Shown: one piece after another, positions 8,207-16,641 of the stretch
Numbering within the stretch: position 1 is the stretch's first letter
Layout of the letters: each line of letters opens with the position of its first letter
DNA from: Streptomyces barkulensis
Lineage (GTDB): Bacteria; Actinomycetota; Actinomycetes; Streptomycetales; Streptomycetaceae
Direction of reading: 5' to 3'
NCBI RefSeq assembly: GCF_002843305.1
Contig: NZ_PGSG01000072.1
Location: forward strand, 17,716-81,715
DNA: 64,000 nt
Translations under genes and position numbers: made by a program
The notes under the pieces: model-generated
Seen by the model: the letters and a program-made list of their open reading frames with translations, nothing else
Databases searched by the model: none
What the model was told of the DNA's origin: nothing

Positions 8207-8803
8207 GTGATCGCTTGTCCCTCCACGGTGGCGGCAGCCACCGTGGAGGGCGTGATCGACGTTTTCGGACCATCTGCCCGCACCGGCCGCCTCGCCGGGG
8301 CCGCGGGGAACTTCTCCTGGCGCGGCGCGCGCCTGGTCGTACGCGACTTCGCACGGACGGCGGGCCGTTCGGGCCGCCGGGGCCACACCGGATGCGGGGG
8401 AGACGGGGGAGGCGCCCGGCTCCCGGTCTACCGGGCCGAGGTCGTCGCCGTGGGAGCGGTGCACGGCGGCACGGTCGCCGTGCAGCTCGGCGCCTGCGAG
8501 GCGGCCGACCGCCGCCGGGTGCTGGGCTGGCTGCGCGGACAGGCCCGCCGGATCGCCGACGGGCTCGACCCCGACCCGCGAACGGCCCGCTGGGCGCCGG
8601 GCGGTGCGCTCGTCCCCCTGCCGGACGGGCCCGCCGGGGCGGCCGACGCGCCCGCGGAACTGCGCTGGTGGCACGAGGACGAGGAGCGGCAGCGGGCCGC
8701 CTGCGAACTGCTGGCACGGGGAGCGCCGTTCCACCTCGCCGTCGCCGACCGCACCGGCACGTACGTGCTGAGCGCCAGGCCCGTCGGCACCGACGCCCCG
8801 TAG
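8207..8803 (+). CDS. Hypothetical cytoplasmic protein
   Basis: The open frame begins at GTG 8207, but neither this nor the in-frame GTG at 8252 has a well-spaced ribosome binding site, so the start is uncertain. If 8207 is used, the first residues are encoded by the 14-bp hairpin. The product (up to 198 residues) has no signal peptide or membrane segment. It shows a central domain with alternating strands and helices (VAVQLGACEAADRRRVLGWL) and a Trp-rich stretch RWWHEDEERQ near residue 150. I do not recognise the family. Codon usage is typical of the genome. Confidence 0.55.
   Translation: MIACPSTVAAATVEGVIDVFGPSARTGRLAGAAGNFSWRGARLVVRDFARTAGRSGRRGHTGCGGDGGGARLPVYRAEVVAVGAVHGGTVAVQLGACEAADRRRVLGWLRGQARRIADGLDPDPRTARWAPGGALVPLPDGPAGAADAPAELRWWHEDEERQRAACELLARGAPFHLAVADRTGTYVLSARPVGTDAP
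8219..8250. promoter_or_regulatory. 14-bp perfect hairpin with GGCA loop
   Basis: The arms 8219-8232 and 8237-8250 are perfectly complementary around a 4-nt loop. The 3' arm contains GGAGGG immediately before an in-frame GTG (8252). It could be a terminator for the gene ending at 8115 or an element controlling the next gene; the sequence does not decide between these. Confidence 0.55.
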
Positions 8804-8805
8804 GT

Positions 8806-8850
8806 CCGCCGCCCCGCCGCCCCGCCGCCCCGCCGCCCCGCCGCCCCGCC
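8806..8850. repeat. Octamer tandem repeat
   Basis: About five copies of GCCCCGCC immediately follow the stop of the preceding gene, then GGGTCGCC occurs twice. This simple-sequence tract lies in the 113-bp gap before the next gene. Confidence 0.6.
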
Positions 8851-8915
8851 GGGTCGCCGGGTCGCCGGCGAGGCGGTGGGGGAGGCGTCCGCGGCCCGGC
8901 TGGTAGACCTGGAGC

Positions 8916-9425
8916 GTGAACGACGGACGGATGCACGCAGGCGGCGGGGACGGCGGCGACGGTGGGGGCGCCGAGGACGGCCGGGGGAGGGGGCACCACC
9001 CGGTGCCGTACGGACGGCCCGAGGGGAAGGTGGGCGAACTCCAGTGCAGGCTGGCCGAGTTCGCGGCGGCACGCCGCTGGGGGCCATACCACACGCCGAA
9101 GAATCTGGTGATGGCGCTGAGTGTGGAGGCCGCCGAACTGGCCGAGATCTTCCAGTGGCTCACCCCCGAGGAGTCGGCGCGGGTGATGGATGACCCGGGC
9201 ACGGCGGGACGGGTCGCGGACGAGGTCGCCGACGTCCTCGCCTACCTGCTGCAGTTCTGCGAGGTGCTGGGGATCGACGCGCCGGCCGCGCTGGAGGCGA
9301 AGATCGAGCGGAACGAAAGACGCTTCCCCGTCACGGAGAGTGGCGGAAGGGTTGGTGGGGGAGTCGATGAGACGGACGGCCTCGACGCTGCTCGGGGAAA
9401 GGCCAATCGTCACTCTTCGGAGTGA
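8916..9425 (+). CDS. MazG-like nucleotide pyrophosphohydrolase
   Basis: This is a 169-residue protein with a Gly/Asp-rich N-terminus (about 35 residues) followed by an all-alpha NTP pyrophosphatase domain. The metal-binding pattern is visible as EAAELAEIFQW and, about 25 residues later, DEVADVLAYLLQF, matching the ExxE...ExxD signature of MazG/dCTPase (RS21-C6) proteins. Such enzymes hydrolyse non-canonical or excess nucleoside triphosphates to monophosphates as housekeeping. It should be cytoplasmic and multimeric. The final 30 residues after ERRFPVTE look unstructured. Confidence 0.85.
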   Translation: MNDGRMHAGGGDGGDGGGAEDGRGRGHHPVPYGRPEGKVGELQCRLAEFAAARRWGPYHTPKNLVMALSVEAAELAEIFQWLTPEESARVMDDPGTAGRVADEVADVLAYLLQFCEVLGIDAPAALEAKIERNERRFPVTESGGRVGGGVDETDGLDAARGKANRHSSE

Positions 9426-9432
9426 TGGCGTT

Positions 9433-9458
9433 CTCCACAGTGTCGAGTTTTTCCACAG
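9433..9458. promoter_or_regulatory. Two TCCACAG repeats upstream of the 9535 gene
   Basis: CTCCACAG (9433-9440) and TTCCACAG (9451-9458) are spaced 18 bp apart in an AT-richer patch of the 109-bp gap. They might be a protein-binding site in the promoter region. They differ from the actinobacterial DnaA box (TTGTCCACA) and are not clustered as at an origin. Confidence 0.3.
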
Positions 9459-9534
9459 TTTTCCCGAACCCCCTAGCCAAGCGCGGTCATGGGTATCACG
9501 CTGGGTAGCGAATGGTTGCGGAGGGAAAAGGTGG

Positions 9535-10083
9535 ATGGATGCGGTATCACTCATTGAGATCACGCGGCGGGCGCTCGCACACAGTGAGGAAGCGGCTGAC
9601 GTCGTTACCGAGGCGTGGCAGGCGCAGGCGCTCGCGGAAGCGGTAGGAGTCCACCTGGCCACGGCGGGCCCGCCCGAGGTGCGGGCCCAGGCCGGGGGGT
9701 TGCGGGAGGCGAGCGGACGCGCCTGCGGTTCGCTGCGCGGCCCCGGGCAGCGGTCCGACGGGGCGCGCGCCGCCCGCCTGACGGAGATGAGCGACCCCCT
9801 CTCGGCCCTGCACGAACTGGGCGGCCTGCTGGGCGAGGCCGGGGGCGCGCTGGTGCTGGTGGCGGTCGATGCGGAGGAGGAAGGGCTCTACTGGAGGTGC
9901 ATCGAGGGCATCGACGCGGCCGACGAGTGCGGTGACAGGGTGACGGCGATCCTCAGACGGCTCGCCCTCAGGCCCCGGCCCTTCCACCGGGCTCCGCCGG
10001 CGGGCGAGGCCGGGGCCCCGCCGGTGTGCGAGGGCGCCGCGCCGGTGTGCGGTGACGGCCCGCCGGTGAGGGAGGAGGCGTAA
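9535..10083 (+). CDS. DUF6099-like hypothetical protein
   Basis: I choose the ATG at 9535 because GGAGGG lies nine bases upstream. The product has 182 residues. The N-terminus (MDAVSLIEITRRALAHSEEA and VTEAWQAQALAEAVG) matches my recollection of the Streptomyces DUF6099 family, which has no known function. It appears helical and soluble, with a variable C-terminal tail rich in Pro, Gly and Ala containing two short repeats (PPVCEGA, PPVREEA). Its 3' end is 12 bp from the F420-dependent oxidoreductase gene, so they may share a transcript. Confidence 0.65.
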   Translation: MDAVSLIEITRRALAHSEEAADVVTEAWQAQALAEAVGVHLATAGPPEVRAQAGGLREASGRACGSLRGPGQRSDGARAARLTEMSDPLSALHELGGLLGEAGGALVLVAVDAEEEGLYWRCIEGIDAADECGDRVTAILRRLALRPRPFHRAPPAGEAGAPPVCEGAAPVCGDGPPVREEA

Positions 10084-10095
10084 CGAAGGTGCAGG

Positions 10096-11028
10096 ATGGA
10101 GGGCATGGATCTGCGCATCTTCACCGAACCTCAGCAGGGCGCCTCCTACGAAACCCTCCTCACGGTCGCCAAGGCCACCGAGGACCTGGGCTTCGACGCC
10201 TTCTTCCGCTCCGACCACTACCTGAAGATGGGTGACGTCGACGGGCTCCCCGGCCCGACGGACGCCTGGATCACCCTGGCGGGCCTCGCCCGTGAGACCA
10301 GGCGCATCCGGCTGGGCACCCTGATGACCGCGGCCACCTTCCGGCTGCCGGGCGTCCTGGCCATCCAGGTGGCGCAGGTCGACGCCATGTCGGGCGGGCG
10401 GGTCGAACTCGGTCTGGGGGCCGGTTGGTTCGAGGCCGAGCACACCGCGTACGGCATCCCGTTCCCCCGGCAGAAGTTCTCCCGGCTCCAGGAGCAGCTG
10501 GAGATCGTCACCGGGCTGTGGGCCACCGAGCCGGGCAAGACGTTCTCCTACGACGGTGCCCACTACCAGCTCACCGATTCGCCCGCGCTGCCCAAGCCCG
10601 CACAGGACAGGGTGCCCGTCCTCATCGGGGGCATGGGAGCCAAGCGCACCCCGGCGCTGGCCGCGCGCTTCGCCGACGAGTTCAACGTCCCCTTCGTCTC
10701 CGTCGAGGACAGCGAGCGGCAGTTCGGCCGGGTGCGGGCCGCCGCCGAGGAGCACGGCCGCGCCGCGGACGACCTGGTCTACTCCAACGCCCTGGTCGCC
10801 TGCGTGGGCCGGAACGACGCCGAGGTGGCACGGCGCGCGGCGGCCATCGGCCGCGAGGTGGACGAGCTGAAGGAGAACGGGCTGGCCGGCTCCCCGGCCG
10901 AGGTGGTCGACAAGATCGGCCGCTACGCGGAGGCGGGCTCCTCCCGGATCTACCTGCAGATCCTGGACCTGCACGACCTGGACCACCTGGAGCTGATCTC
11001 CTCCCAGGTGCAGAGCCGGCTGGGGTGA
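10096..11028 (+). CDS. LLM-class F420-dependent oxidoreductase
   Basis: The 310-residue protein (ATG 10096; an alternative ATG at 10105 would remove three residues) is a luciferase-like monooxygenase-fold enzyme that uses coenzyme F420. Diagnostic features are the N-terminal strand RIFTEPQQG, SDHYLKMG, RIRLGTLMT followed by SGGRVELGLGAGWFEAEH (the family's GRxxLGLGAGW motif), and VPVLIGGMGAKRTPALAARF near residue 180. The length is typical. It would transfer hydride between F420H2 and an unidentified organic substrate in the cytoplasm. It is followed after 7 bp by homocysteine methyltransferase. Confidence 0.9.
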   Translation: MEGMDLRIFTEPQQGASYETLLTVAKATEDLGFDAFFRSDHYLKMGDVDGLPGPTDAWITLAGLARETRRIRLGTLMTAATFRLPGVLAIQVAQVDAMSGGRVELGLGAGWFEAEHTAYGIPFPRQKFSRLQEQLEIVTGLWATEPGKTFSYDGAHYQLTDSPALPKPAQDRVPVLIGGMGAKRTPALAARFADEFNVPFVSVEDSERQFGRVRAAAEEHGRAADDLVYSNALVACVGRNDAEVARRAAAIGREVDELKENGLAGSPAEVVDKIGRYAEAGSSRIYLQILDLHDLDHLELISSQVQSRLG

Positions 11029-11035
11029 GCCCGGC

Positions 11036-12046
11036 ATGAGCCCACCGCCCGCGCCGCCGCCCGGTCCCGCGTCCACGCCCGCGCTTCCGCTCGCGGACGC
11101 CCTGGCGCGCGGCCCCCTCGTCCTCGACGGCGGGCTGTCCAACCAGCTCCAGGCACAGGGCTGCGACCTGTCCGACGAGCTGTGGTCGGCCCGGCTGCTC
11201 GCCGACGACCCCGCCCAGGTGGAGGCGGCCCACACCGCCTATGTGCGGGCGGGGGCGAGGGTGCTCATCACCGGCAGCTACCAGGCCTCCCACCCCGGCT
11301 TCGCCCGGCGCGGGCTGGGCCGTGCGGAGACCGACGCCCTGCTGCGCCGCAGCGTGGCCCTGGCCCGCGCCGCGGCGGGCGCGGCCGGCTGGCCGGTGTG
11401 GGTGGCCGCCTCGGTCGGCCCGTACGGCGCGGTGCTCGCCGACGGCGGCGAGTACCGCGGCCGTTACGGCCTGACGGTCGCCGAGCTGGAGCGCTTCCAC
11501 CGGCCCCGGATCGAGGCGCTGGCGGCGGCCGCCCCGGACGCCCTGGCCCTGGAGACGGTGCCGGACGCCGACGAGGCCGAGGCCCTGCTGCGCGCGGCGG
11601 CCGGCTGCGGGGTGCCGGTGTGGCTGTCGTACACCGTCGCCGGGCCGCGCACCCGGGCCGGGCAGCCGCTGGCGGACGCCTTCGCCGTCGCCGCCGGCAA
11701 CGACCAGGTGATCGCGGTCGGCGTCAACTGCTGCGATCCGCGCGACACCGCGCCCGCCGTACGCCTGGCGGCGCGGACCACGGGCAAGCCGGTGGTCGTC
11801 TACCCCAACAGCGGCGAGGGCTGGGACGCGGCGCGCGGCGCCTGGACGGGCGAGGCCGCCTTCGACCCGGCCGCCGCCCGCGCGTGGGTGCGCGAGGGCG
11901 CCCGGCTGGTCGGCGGCTGCTGCCGGGTGGGCCCGGCGGAGATCGCCGCCCTGGCGGCGGAACTCGCAGCGGGTGCGGGGCGGGAGACGGGGCGGGAGAC
12001 GGGGCTGGGGGCAGAACCGGGGCCGGGACCGGGGCCGGGAGGATAG
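11036..12046 (+). CDS. mmuM: Homocysteine S-methyltransferase
   Basis: The 336-residue protein has a Pro-rich start and the TIM-barrel homocysteine methyltransferase domain. Key motifs are LDGGLSNQLQAQG near residue 30, ITGSYQASHPGF, the Cys-containing strand GVNCCDP, and VGGCCRVGP near the end, whose adjacent cysteines together with the earlier Cys bind zinc. It makes methionine from homocysteine with S-methylmethionine or S-adenosylmethionine as donor. The C-terminal tail is a Gly/Glu-rich repeat (GRETGRETG) not found in the core family. It probably shares the oxidoreductase transcript. Confidence 0.88.
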   Translation: MSPPPAPPPGPASTPALPLADALARGPLVLDGGLSNQLQAQGCDLSDELWSARLLADDPAQVEAAHTAYVRAGARVLITGSYQASHPGFARRGLGRAETDALLRRSVALARAAAGAAGWPVWVAASVGPYGAVLADGGEYRGRYGLTVAELERFHRPRIEALAAAAPDALALETVPDADEAEALLRAAAGCGVPVWLSYTVAGPRTRAGQPLADAFAVAAGNDQVIAVGVNCCDPRDTAPAVRLAARTTGKPVVVYPNSGEGWDAARGAWTGEAAFDPAAARAWVREGARLVGGCCRVGPAEIAALAAELAAGAGRETGRETGLGAEPGPGPGPGG

Positions 12047-12064
12047 TCGTACCAGCGCCCCGTG

Positions 12065-12115
12065 CCGGTGGAAAACCGGTGGGGTGGACCACCTGAAGGG
12101 GTCATACTCGCTCAG
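12065..12115 (+). promoter_or_regulatory. Paired palindromes and possible leaderless promoter before hen1
   Basis: Two palindromes, CCGGT-N5-ACCGG (12065-12079) and GGTGGACCACC (12083-12093), precede CATACT (12103-12108), which has the form of a -10 hexamer. Only seven bases separate it from the GTG start at 12116, so the mRNA could be nearly leaderless. The palindromes would overlap the -35 region and are candidate operators. Confidence 0.4.
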
Positions 12116-13588
12116 GTGTTCCTGACGATGACCACCACCGGCAGCGCCGAACGGCCCGCCACCGACCTCGGGTTCCTGCTGCACAAACACCCCGACCGGG
12201 CGCAGGAGTTCTCCACCTCCCACGGCACCGCGCACGTCTTCTACCCCGAGGCGGGGCCCGAGCGCTGCACCGCGGCGCTGCTGCTGGAGGTCGACCCCGT
12301 CGCCCTGGTCCGCCGCGGCCGGGGCAAGGGGCGCGGCGGCGCACCGGACTCGGCCCTGGCGCAGTACGTCAACGACCGCCCGTACGCGGCCTCCTCGCTG
12401 CTGGCCGTGGCGCTGGGCGCGGTGTTCTCCAGCGCGCTCAAGGGCCAGTGCCGGGCCCGGCCCGAACTGCCCGAGCGGAGAAGGCACCTGCGGATCGAGG
12501 TGCCGGCGCTGCCCGCCCGCGGCGGCCCCGAGCTGGTCCGCCGCCTCTTTCAGCCGCTGGGCTGGACGGTGGGTGCCCAGCCGGTGCCGCTGGACGCCCG
12601 CTTCCCCGAGTGGGGCGACTCCCGGTATGTGTCGCTGGTGCTGGAGGGCGAGGTACGGCTCGCCGACGCACTGCGCCACCTGTACGTCCTGCTGCCGGTG
12701 CTGGACGACGCCAAGCACTACTGGGTCGCCCCCGACGAGGTGGACAAGCTGCTGCGCGCCGGGGAGGGCTGGCTGGAGCACCACCCCGAGCAGGAGCTCA
12801 TCGCCGGCCGCTACCTCACCCGCCGCCGTCGCCTCACCCGCGAGGCCCTGGAGCGCCTGGAGCTCGCCCGCCTGGCCGAGGCCGACGGCAGCGAGGCCGA
12901 GGAACTGGACGACGCCGTGGACGAGGGCGCCGACACCGACGAGCGTCCCGCCCCGCTGGCCGTCCTGCGCCGCGAGGCGCTCCTGGCCGCCCTGCGCGAG
13001 AGCGGCGCCTCCCGCGTCCTGGACCTGGGCTGCGGACAGGGCCAGCTGGTGCAGGCGCTGCTGAAGGACACCCGCTTCACCGAGATCGCGGGCGTGGACG
13101 TGTCGATGCGCGCCCTGCACGAGGCACGGCGCAGACTGCGCCTGGAGCGGATGCCCGAGCGGCAGGCCGCCCGCGTCACCCTCGCCCAGGGCTCGCTGAC
13201 GTACACCGACCCCCGGCTGTCCGGCTACGACGCGGCCGTGCTCAGCGAGGTGATCGAGCACATCGACCCGCCGCGTCTGCCCGCGGCCGAGTACGCCGTC
13301 TTCGGCGCGGCCCGGCCGGGGACGGTCGTGGTCACCACGCCCAACGCCGAGTACAACGTGCGCTGGGAGACCCTGCCCGCGGGCCGGGTGCGCCACCACG
13401 ACCACCGCTTCGAGTGGACCCGTGAGGAGTTCCGCACCTGGGCCGTGGGCGTGGCCGAACGGCACGGCTACACCGTGGAGCTCCGGCCCGTCGGCGAGGA
13501 CGACCCTGAGGTCGGACCGCCCACCCAGCTCGCCCTGTTCCGCCTGGCCGCCGAGGCCCCGGCCGATGTGAAGGAGGAAGTCGCATGA
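12116..13588 (+). CDS. hen1: 3'-terminal RNA ribose 2'-O-methyltransferase Hen1
   Basis: I choose GTG 12116 because the product then begins VFLTMTTTG followed by DLGFLLHKHP, the conserved start of bacterial Hen1. It is a 490-residue protein with an N-terminal Hen1-specific domain of about 240 residues and a C-terminal Rossmann methyltransferase domain containing RVLDLGCGQGQLVQALL (SAM binding), SEVIEHID with the EvIEH metal-binding motif, and later HHDHRFEW. It 2'-O-methylates the 3' end of broken RNA before sealing by Pnkp, protecting the repaired site from repeat cleavage. It overlaps pnkp by four bases. Confidence 0.95.
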   Translation: MFLTMTTTGSAERPATDLGFLLHKHPDRAQEFSTSHGTAHVFYPEAGPERCTAALLLEVDPVALVRRGRGKGRGGAPDSALAQYVNDRPYAASSLLAVALGAVFSSALKGQCRARPELPERRRHLRIEVPALPARGGPELVRRLFQPLGWTVGAQPVPLDARFPEWGDSRYVSLVLEGEVRLADALRHLYVLLPVLDDAKHYWVAPDEVDKLLRAGEGWLEHHPEQELIAGRYLTRRRRLTREALERLELARLAEADGSEAEELDDAVDEGADTDERPAPLAVLRREALLAALRESGASRVLDLGCGQGQLVQALLKDTRFTEIAGVDVSMRALHEARRRLRLERMPERQAARVTLAQGSLTYTDPRLSGYDAAVLSEVIEHIDPPRLPAAEYAVFGAARPGTVVVTTPNAEYNVRWETLPAGRVRHHDHRFEWTREEFRTWAVGVAERHGYTVELRPVGEDDPEVGPPTQLALFRLAAEAPADVKEEVA

Positions 13589-16221
13589 CGGACTGCACCC
13601 CGGCGCCCGCCCCGGCGCCCGCCCCGGCCGGTACGGCCGACTCCGCCCCGGCCCGTACGACGGCCCTCGCCGTGCCCGACCTGTCCCTGGTGGTGCTGGT
13701 CGGCACCACCGGCGCGGGCAAGTCCACCTTCGCCCGCACCCACTTCGCACCCACCCAGGTCGTCTCCTCCGACTTCTGCCGCGGCCTGGTCGCCGACGAC
13801 GAGAACGACCAGAGCGCCAGTTCCGACGCCTTCGACGTGCTGCACTACATCACCGGCAAGCGGCTGGCCGCCGGGCGCCTGACGGTGGTGGACGCCACCA
13901 ACGTGCAGACCGAGGCCCGGCGGCAGCTCGTGAGGCTGGCCCGCGAGCACGACGTGCTGCCCGTGGCGATCGTCCTGGACGTGCCGGAGCGCGTCTGCGC
14001 CGAGCGCAACGCCGCCCGACCGGACCGCGCGGACATGCCCGCCCACGTCATCCCGCGCCAGCGGCGCGAACTGCGCCGCTCCCTGCGCTCCCTGGAGCGC
14101 GAGGGCTTCCGCAAGGTGCACGTCCTGCGCGGGGTGGAGGAGGTGGCCGCCGCCCGGATCGAGCTGGAGCGGCGCTACAACGACCTGCGGCACCTGACCG
14201 GCCCGTTCGACATCGTCGGCGACGTCCACGGCTGCCGCGCCGAACTGGAGGCCCTCCTGGGCAGACTCGGCTACGCGGTCGAGCGCGACGCGGCCGGCCG
14301 CGCGGTGGACGCGAGCCACCCCGATGGGCGCACCGCCGTCTTCGTCGGCGACCTCGTCGACCGCGGCCCGGACAGCCCCGGAGTGCTGCGCCTGGTCATG
14401 GGCATGGTCACCGCCGGGCACGCGCTGTGCGTCCCCGGCAACCACGAGAACAAGCTCGGCCGGCACCTGAGAGGACGCAACGTCCGGCACACCCACGGAC
14501 TCGCCGAGACGATCGAGCAGATGGAGAAGGAGACCGCCGCCGACCCGGGATTCCCCGCGCGGGTGGGGGAGTTCATCGGCTCGCTCGTCAGCCACTACGT
14601 CCTCGACGGCGGCGCGCTGGTCGTCTGCCACGCCGGACTGCCCGAGAAGTACCACGGCCGCACCTCCGGCCGGGTCCGCGGCCACGCCCTGTACGGCGAC
14701 ACCACCGGCGAGACCGACGAGTTCGGCCTGCCCGTGCGCTACCCCTGGGCCGAGGACTACCGGGGCCGGGCCGCCGTCGTCTACGGCCACACCCCGACCC
14801 CGCGCGCGACCTGGCTGAACAACACCATCTGCCTGGACACCGGCTGTGTCTTCGGCGGCGCCCTGACCGCCCTGCGCTGGCCCGAGCGCGAACTGGTGGA
14901 CGTCCCGGCCGAACGGGTCTGGTACGAGCCGGTGAGGCCGCTGACGGCGGACGCGCCCGGCGGGCACGAGGGCCGCCCGCTCGCCCTGGCCGACGTGCAC
15001 GGCCGCCGCGTGGTGGAGACCCGCCACGCAGGCCGCGTCGCGGTGCGCGAGGAGAACGCCGCCGCCGCGCTGGAGGTGATGAGCCGCTTCGCGATCGACC
15101 CGCGCCTGCTGCCCTACCTCCCGCCGACGATGGCGCCCTGCGCCACCTCGAAGCTGGAGGGCTACCTGGAGCACCCGGCCGAGGCGTTCGCCGAGTACCG
15201 GGCGGCGGGCGTGGCGAAGGTGGTGTGCGAGGAGAAGCACATGGGCTCGCGCGCCGTCGCCCTGGTCTGCCGCGACGCGGACACCGCGGCCGAGCGGTTC
15301 GGTGTGACCGGCGGGGAGACGGGCGCACTCCACACCCGTACCGGACGCCCGTTCTTCGACGACCGGGCCGTCACCGAGGAGGTCCTCGCCCGGGTGCGCG
15401 CCGCCGCCGACGGCGCCGGGCTGTGGGAGGAGCTGGACACCGACTGGCTGCTGCTGGACGCCGAGCTGCTGCCCTGGTCACTGAAGTCGGCCGGGCTGCT
15501 GCGCCGGCAGTACGCGGCGGTCGGCGCGGCGGCCAAGGCCGCCTTCCCCGGCGCGCTGGCCGCTCTGGAGGCGGCCGCCGCCCGGGGCTCGAAGGTGGAC
15601 GGGCTGCTGGCGCGGCAGCGGGAGCGCGCGGCGGACGCGGCGGCGTTCACCGAGGCGTACGGCCGCTACTGCCGGCCGGTGGACGGGCTCGACGGCGTGG
15701 AGCTCGCGCCCTTCCAGATCCTCGCCGTCCGCGGCCGCAGCCTGGCCGCCGTACCGCACGTCGAGCAGCTCGCCTGGCTGGACAGGCTGGCCGGCGCCGA
15801 CGGCACCGGGCTGCTGCGCCGCACCGGGCGCCTGGTGGTGGACACCGGCGACGAGGCGTCCGTCGCGGCGGGCACCGACTGGTGGCTGGAACTGACGGCG
15901 GCCGGGGGCGAGGGCATGGTCGTCAAGCCGCTGGACGCCCTGGTGCGCGGCCCGGACGGACGGCTGGTCCAGCCGGGCGTGAAGTGCCGGGGGCGGGAGT
16001 ACCTGCGGATCGTCTACGGTCCGGAGTACGCCCGCGAGGAGAACCTGCGGCGGCTGCGGGAACGCCATCTGGGCCACAAGCGCTCGCTGGCCCTGCGCGA
16101 GTACGCCCTCGGCCTGGAGGCGCTGGACCGGCTGGCGGGGGGCGAGCCGCTGTGGCGGGTGCACGAGGCGGTCTTCGCCGTCCTCGCCCTGGAGTCGGAG
16201 CCGGTCGACCCCAGACTCTGA
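13585..16221 (+). CDS. pnkp: Polynucleotide kinase-phosphatase Pnkp
   Basis: The 878-residue protein has three modules. The N-terminal kinase has the P-loop VGTTGAGKSTF at about residue 40. The central metallophosphoesterase carries DIVGDVHGC (about residue 208), VGDLVDRG and PGNHENK. The C-terminal adenylyltransferase/ligase has EEKHMGSRA with the nucleotidyl Lys near residue 551. The enzyme heals 5'-OH and 2',3'-cyclic-phosphate ends and, with Hen1, seals them in RNA cut by ribotoxins. Its ATG overlaps the hen1 stop (ATGA, 13585-13588), the standard operon arrangement. A short Ala/Pro repeat opens the protein. Confidence 0.95.
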   Translation: MTDCTPAPAPAPAPAGTADSAPARTTALAVPDLSLVVLVGTTGAGKSTFARTHFAPTQVVSSDFCRGLVADDENDQSASSDAFDVLHYITGKRLAAGRLTVVDATNVQTEARRQLVRLAREHDVLPVAIVLDVPERVCAERNAARPDRADMPAHVIPRQRRELRRSLRSLEREGFRKVHVLRGVEEVAAARIELERRYNDLRHLTGPFDIVGDVHGCRAELEALLGRLGYAVERDAAGRAVDASHPDGRTAVFVGDLVDRGPDSPGVLRLVMGMVTAGHALCVPGNHENKLGRHLRGRNVRHTHGLAETIEQMEKETAADPGFPARVGEFIGSLVSHYVLDGGALVVCHAGLPEKYHGRTSGRVRGHALYGDTTGETDEFGLPVRYPWAEDYRGRAAVVYGHTPTPRATWLNNTICLDTGCVFGGALTALRWPERELVDVPAERVWYEPVRPLTADAPGGHEGRPLALADVHGRRVVETRHAGRVAVREENAAAALEVMSRFAIDPRLLPYLPPTMAPCATSKLEGYLEHPAEAFAEYRAAGVAKVVCEEKHMGSRAVALVCRDADTAAERFGVTGGETGALHTRTGRPFFDDRAVTEEVLARVRAAADGAGLWEELDTDWLLLDAELLPWSLKSAGLLRRQYAAVGAAAKAAFPGALAALEAAAARGSKVDGLLARQRERAADAAAFTEAYGRYCRPVDGLDGVELAPFQILAVRGRSLAAVPHVEQLAWLDRLAGADGTGLLRRTGRLVVDTGDEASVAAGTDWWLELTAAGGEGMVVKPLDALVRGPDGRLVQPGVKCRGREYLRIVYGPEYAREENLRRLRERHLGHKRSLALREYALGLEALDRLAGGEPLWRVHEAVFAVLALESEPVDPRL

Positions 16222-16270
16222 CCGCGGCTCCGGCCTGCCAGGATGGCCGCAGCCGACGGGAGGAGGGCCC

Positions 16271-16576
16271 ATGGGAGGGGACGGACAGCGGCCGGAGGGG
16301 GCTTGGCGGTGCGACCGGTGCGGCCACGAACCGGGGACGCGGCAGGCCGAGGAGATCCTCGCCCGGGCACGGCGCCGCGCCGGGGAGATCGTCCTGGCGG
16401 CGCATGAGGAGGCCGAACGGGACCTGGCCGCACTCACCGAGCGCAGGGATCGGATCGAGGAGAGCCTGCTCAGGACCCAGGAGATGGTGCGGGTCCTGAC
16501 CGAGGCCGCCGAACGGGCGGACCCCCCGGCCCGGCCCCGGCCGTGGGAGCGGCTGCTGCGGCGGCGACGGCGGTGA
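16271..16576 (+). CDS. Small coiled-coil protein with zinc-ribbon-like start
   Basis: This 101-residue product has an ATG preceded by a good GGGAGGAGG-type ribosome binding site. The N-terminus carries [11 protein letters not shown], one CxxC that could bind zinc, then a helical coiled-coil stretch ([20 protein letters not shown]) and an Arg-rich end. No family is recognised. It lies between pnkp and arcA, 49 bp after pnkp, and could be the last gene of the RNA repair operon or stand alone. Confidence 0.6.
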   Translation: MGGDGQRPEGAWRCDRCGHEPGTRQAEEILARARRRAGEIVLAAHEEAERDLAALTERRDRIEESLLRTQEMVRVLTEAAERADPPARPRPWERLLRRRRR

Positions 16577-16641
16577 CCGCCGGCCCGGGGCCGGACGGTG
16601 TGCCGGGGTGTAGCCGCCCGGCTCGGGGTGAGGATGGTGGC

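Noticed and set aside
9433..9458. TCCACAG pair considered as DnaA boxes of an origin
   Set aside because: They do not match TTGTCCACA, there are only two, and there is no dnaA/dnaN context.
7778..9662. Long minus-strand frames opposite 7.8-9.6 kb
   Set aside because: They are Pro/Arg-rich shadows of the repeat-bearing and MazG-like plus-strand genes.
13468..15333. A 621-codon minus-strand frame
   Set aside because: It is antisense to hen1 and pnkp, without recognisable domains.
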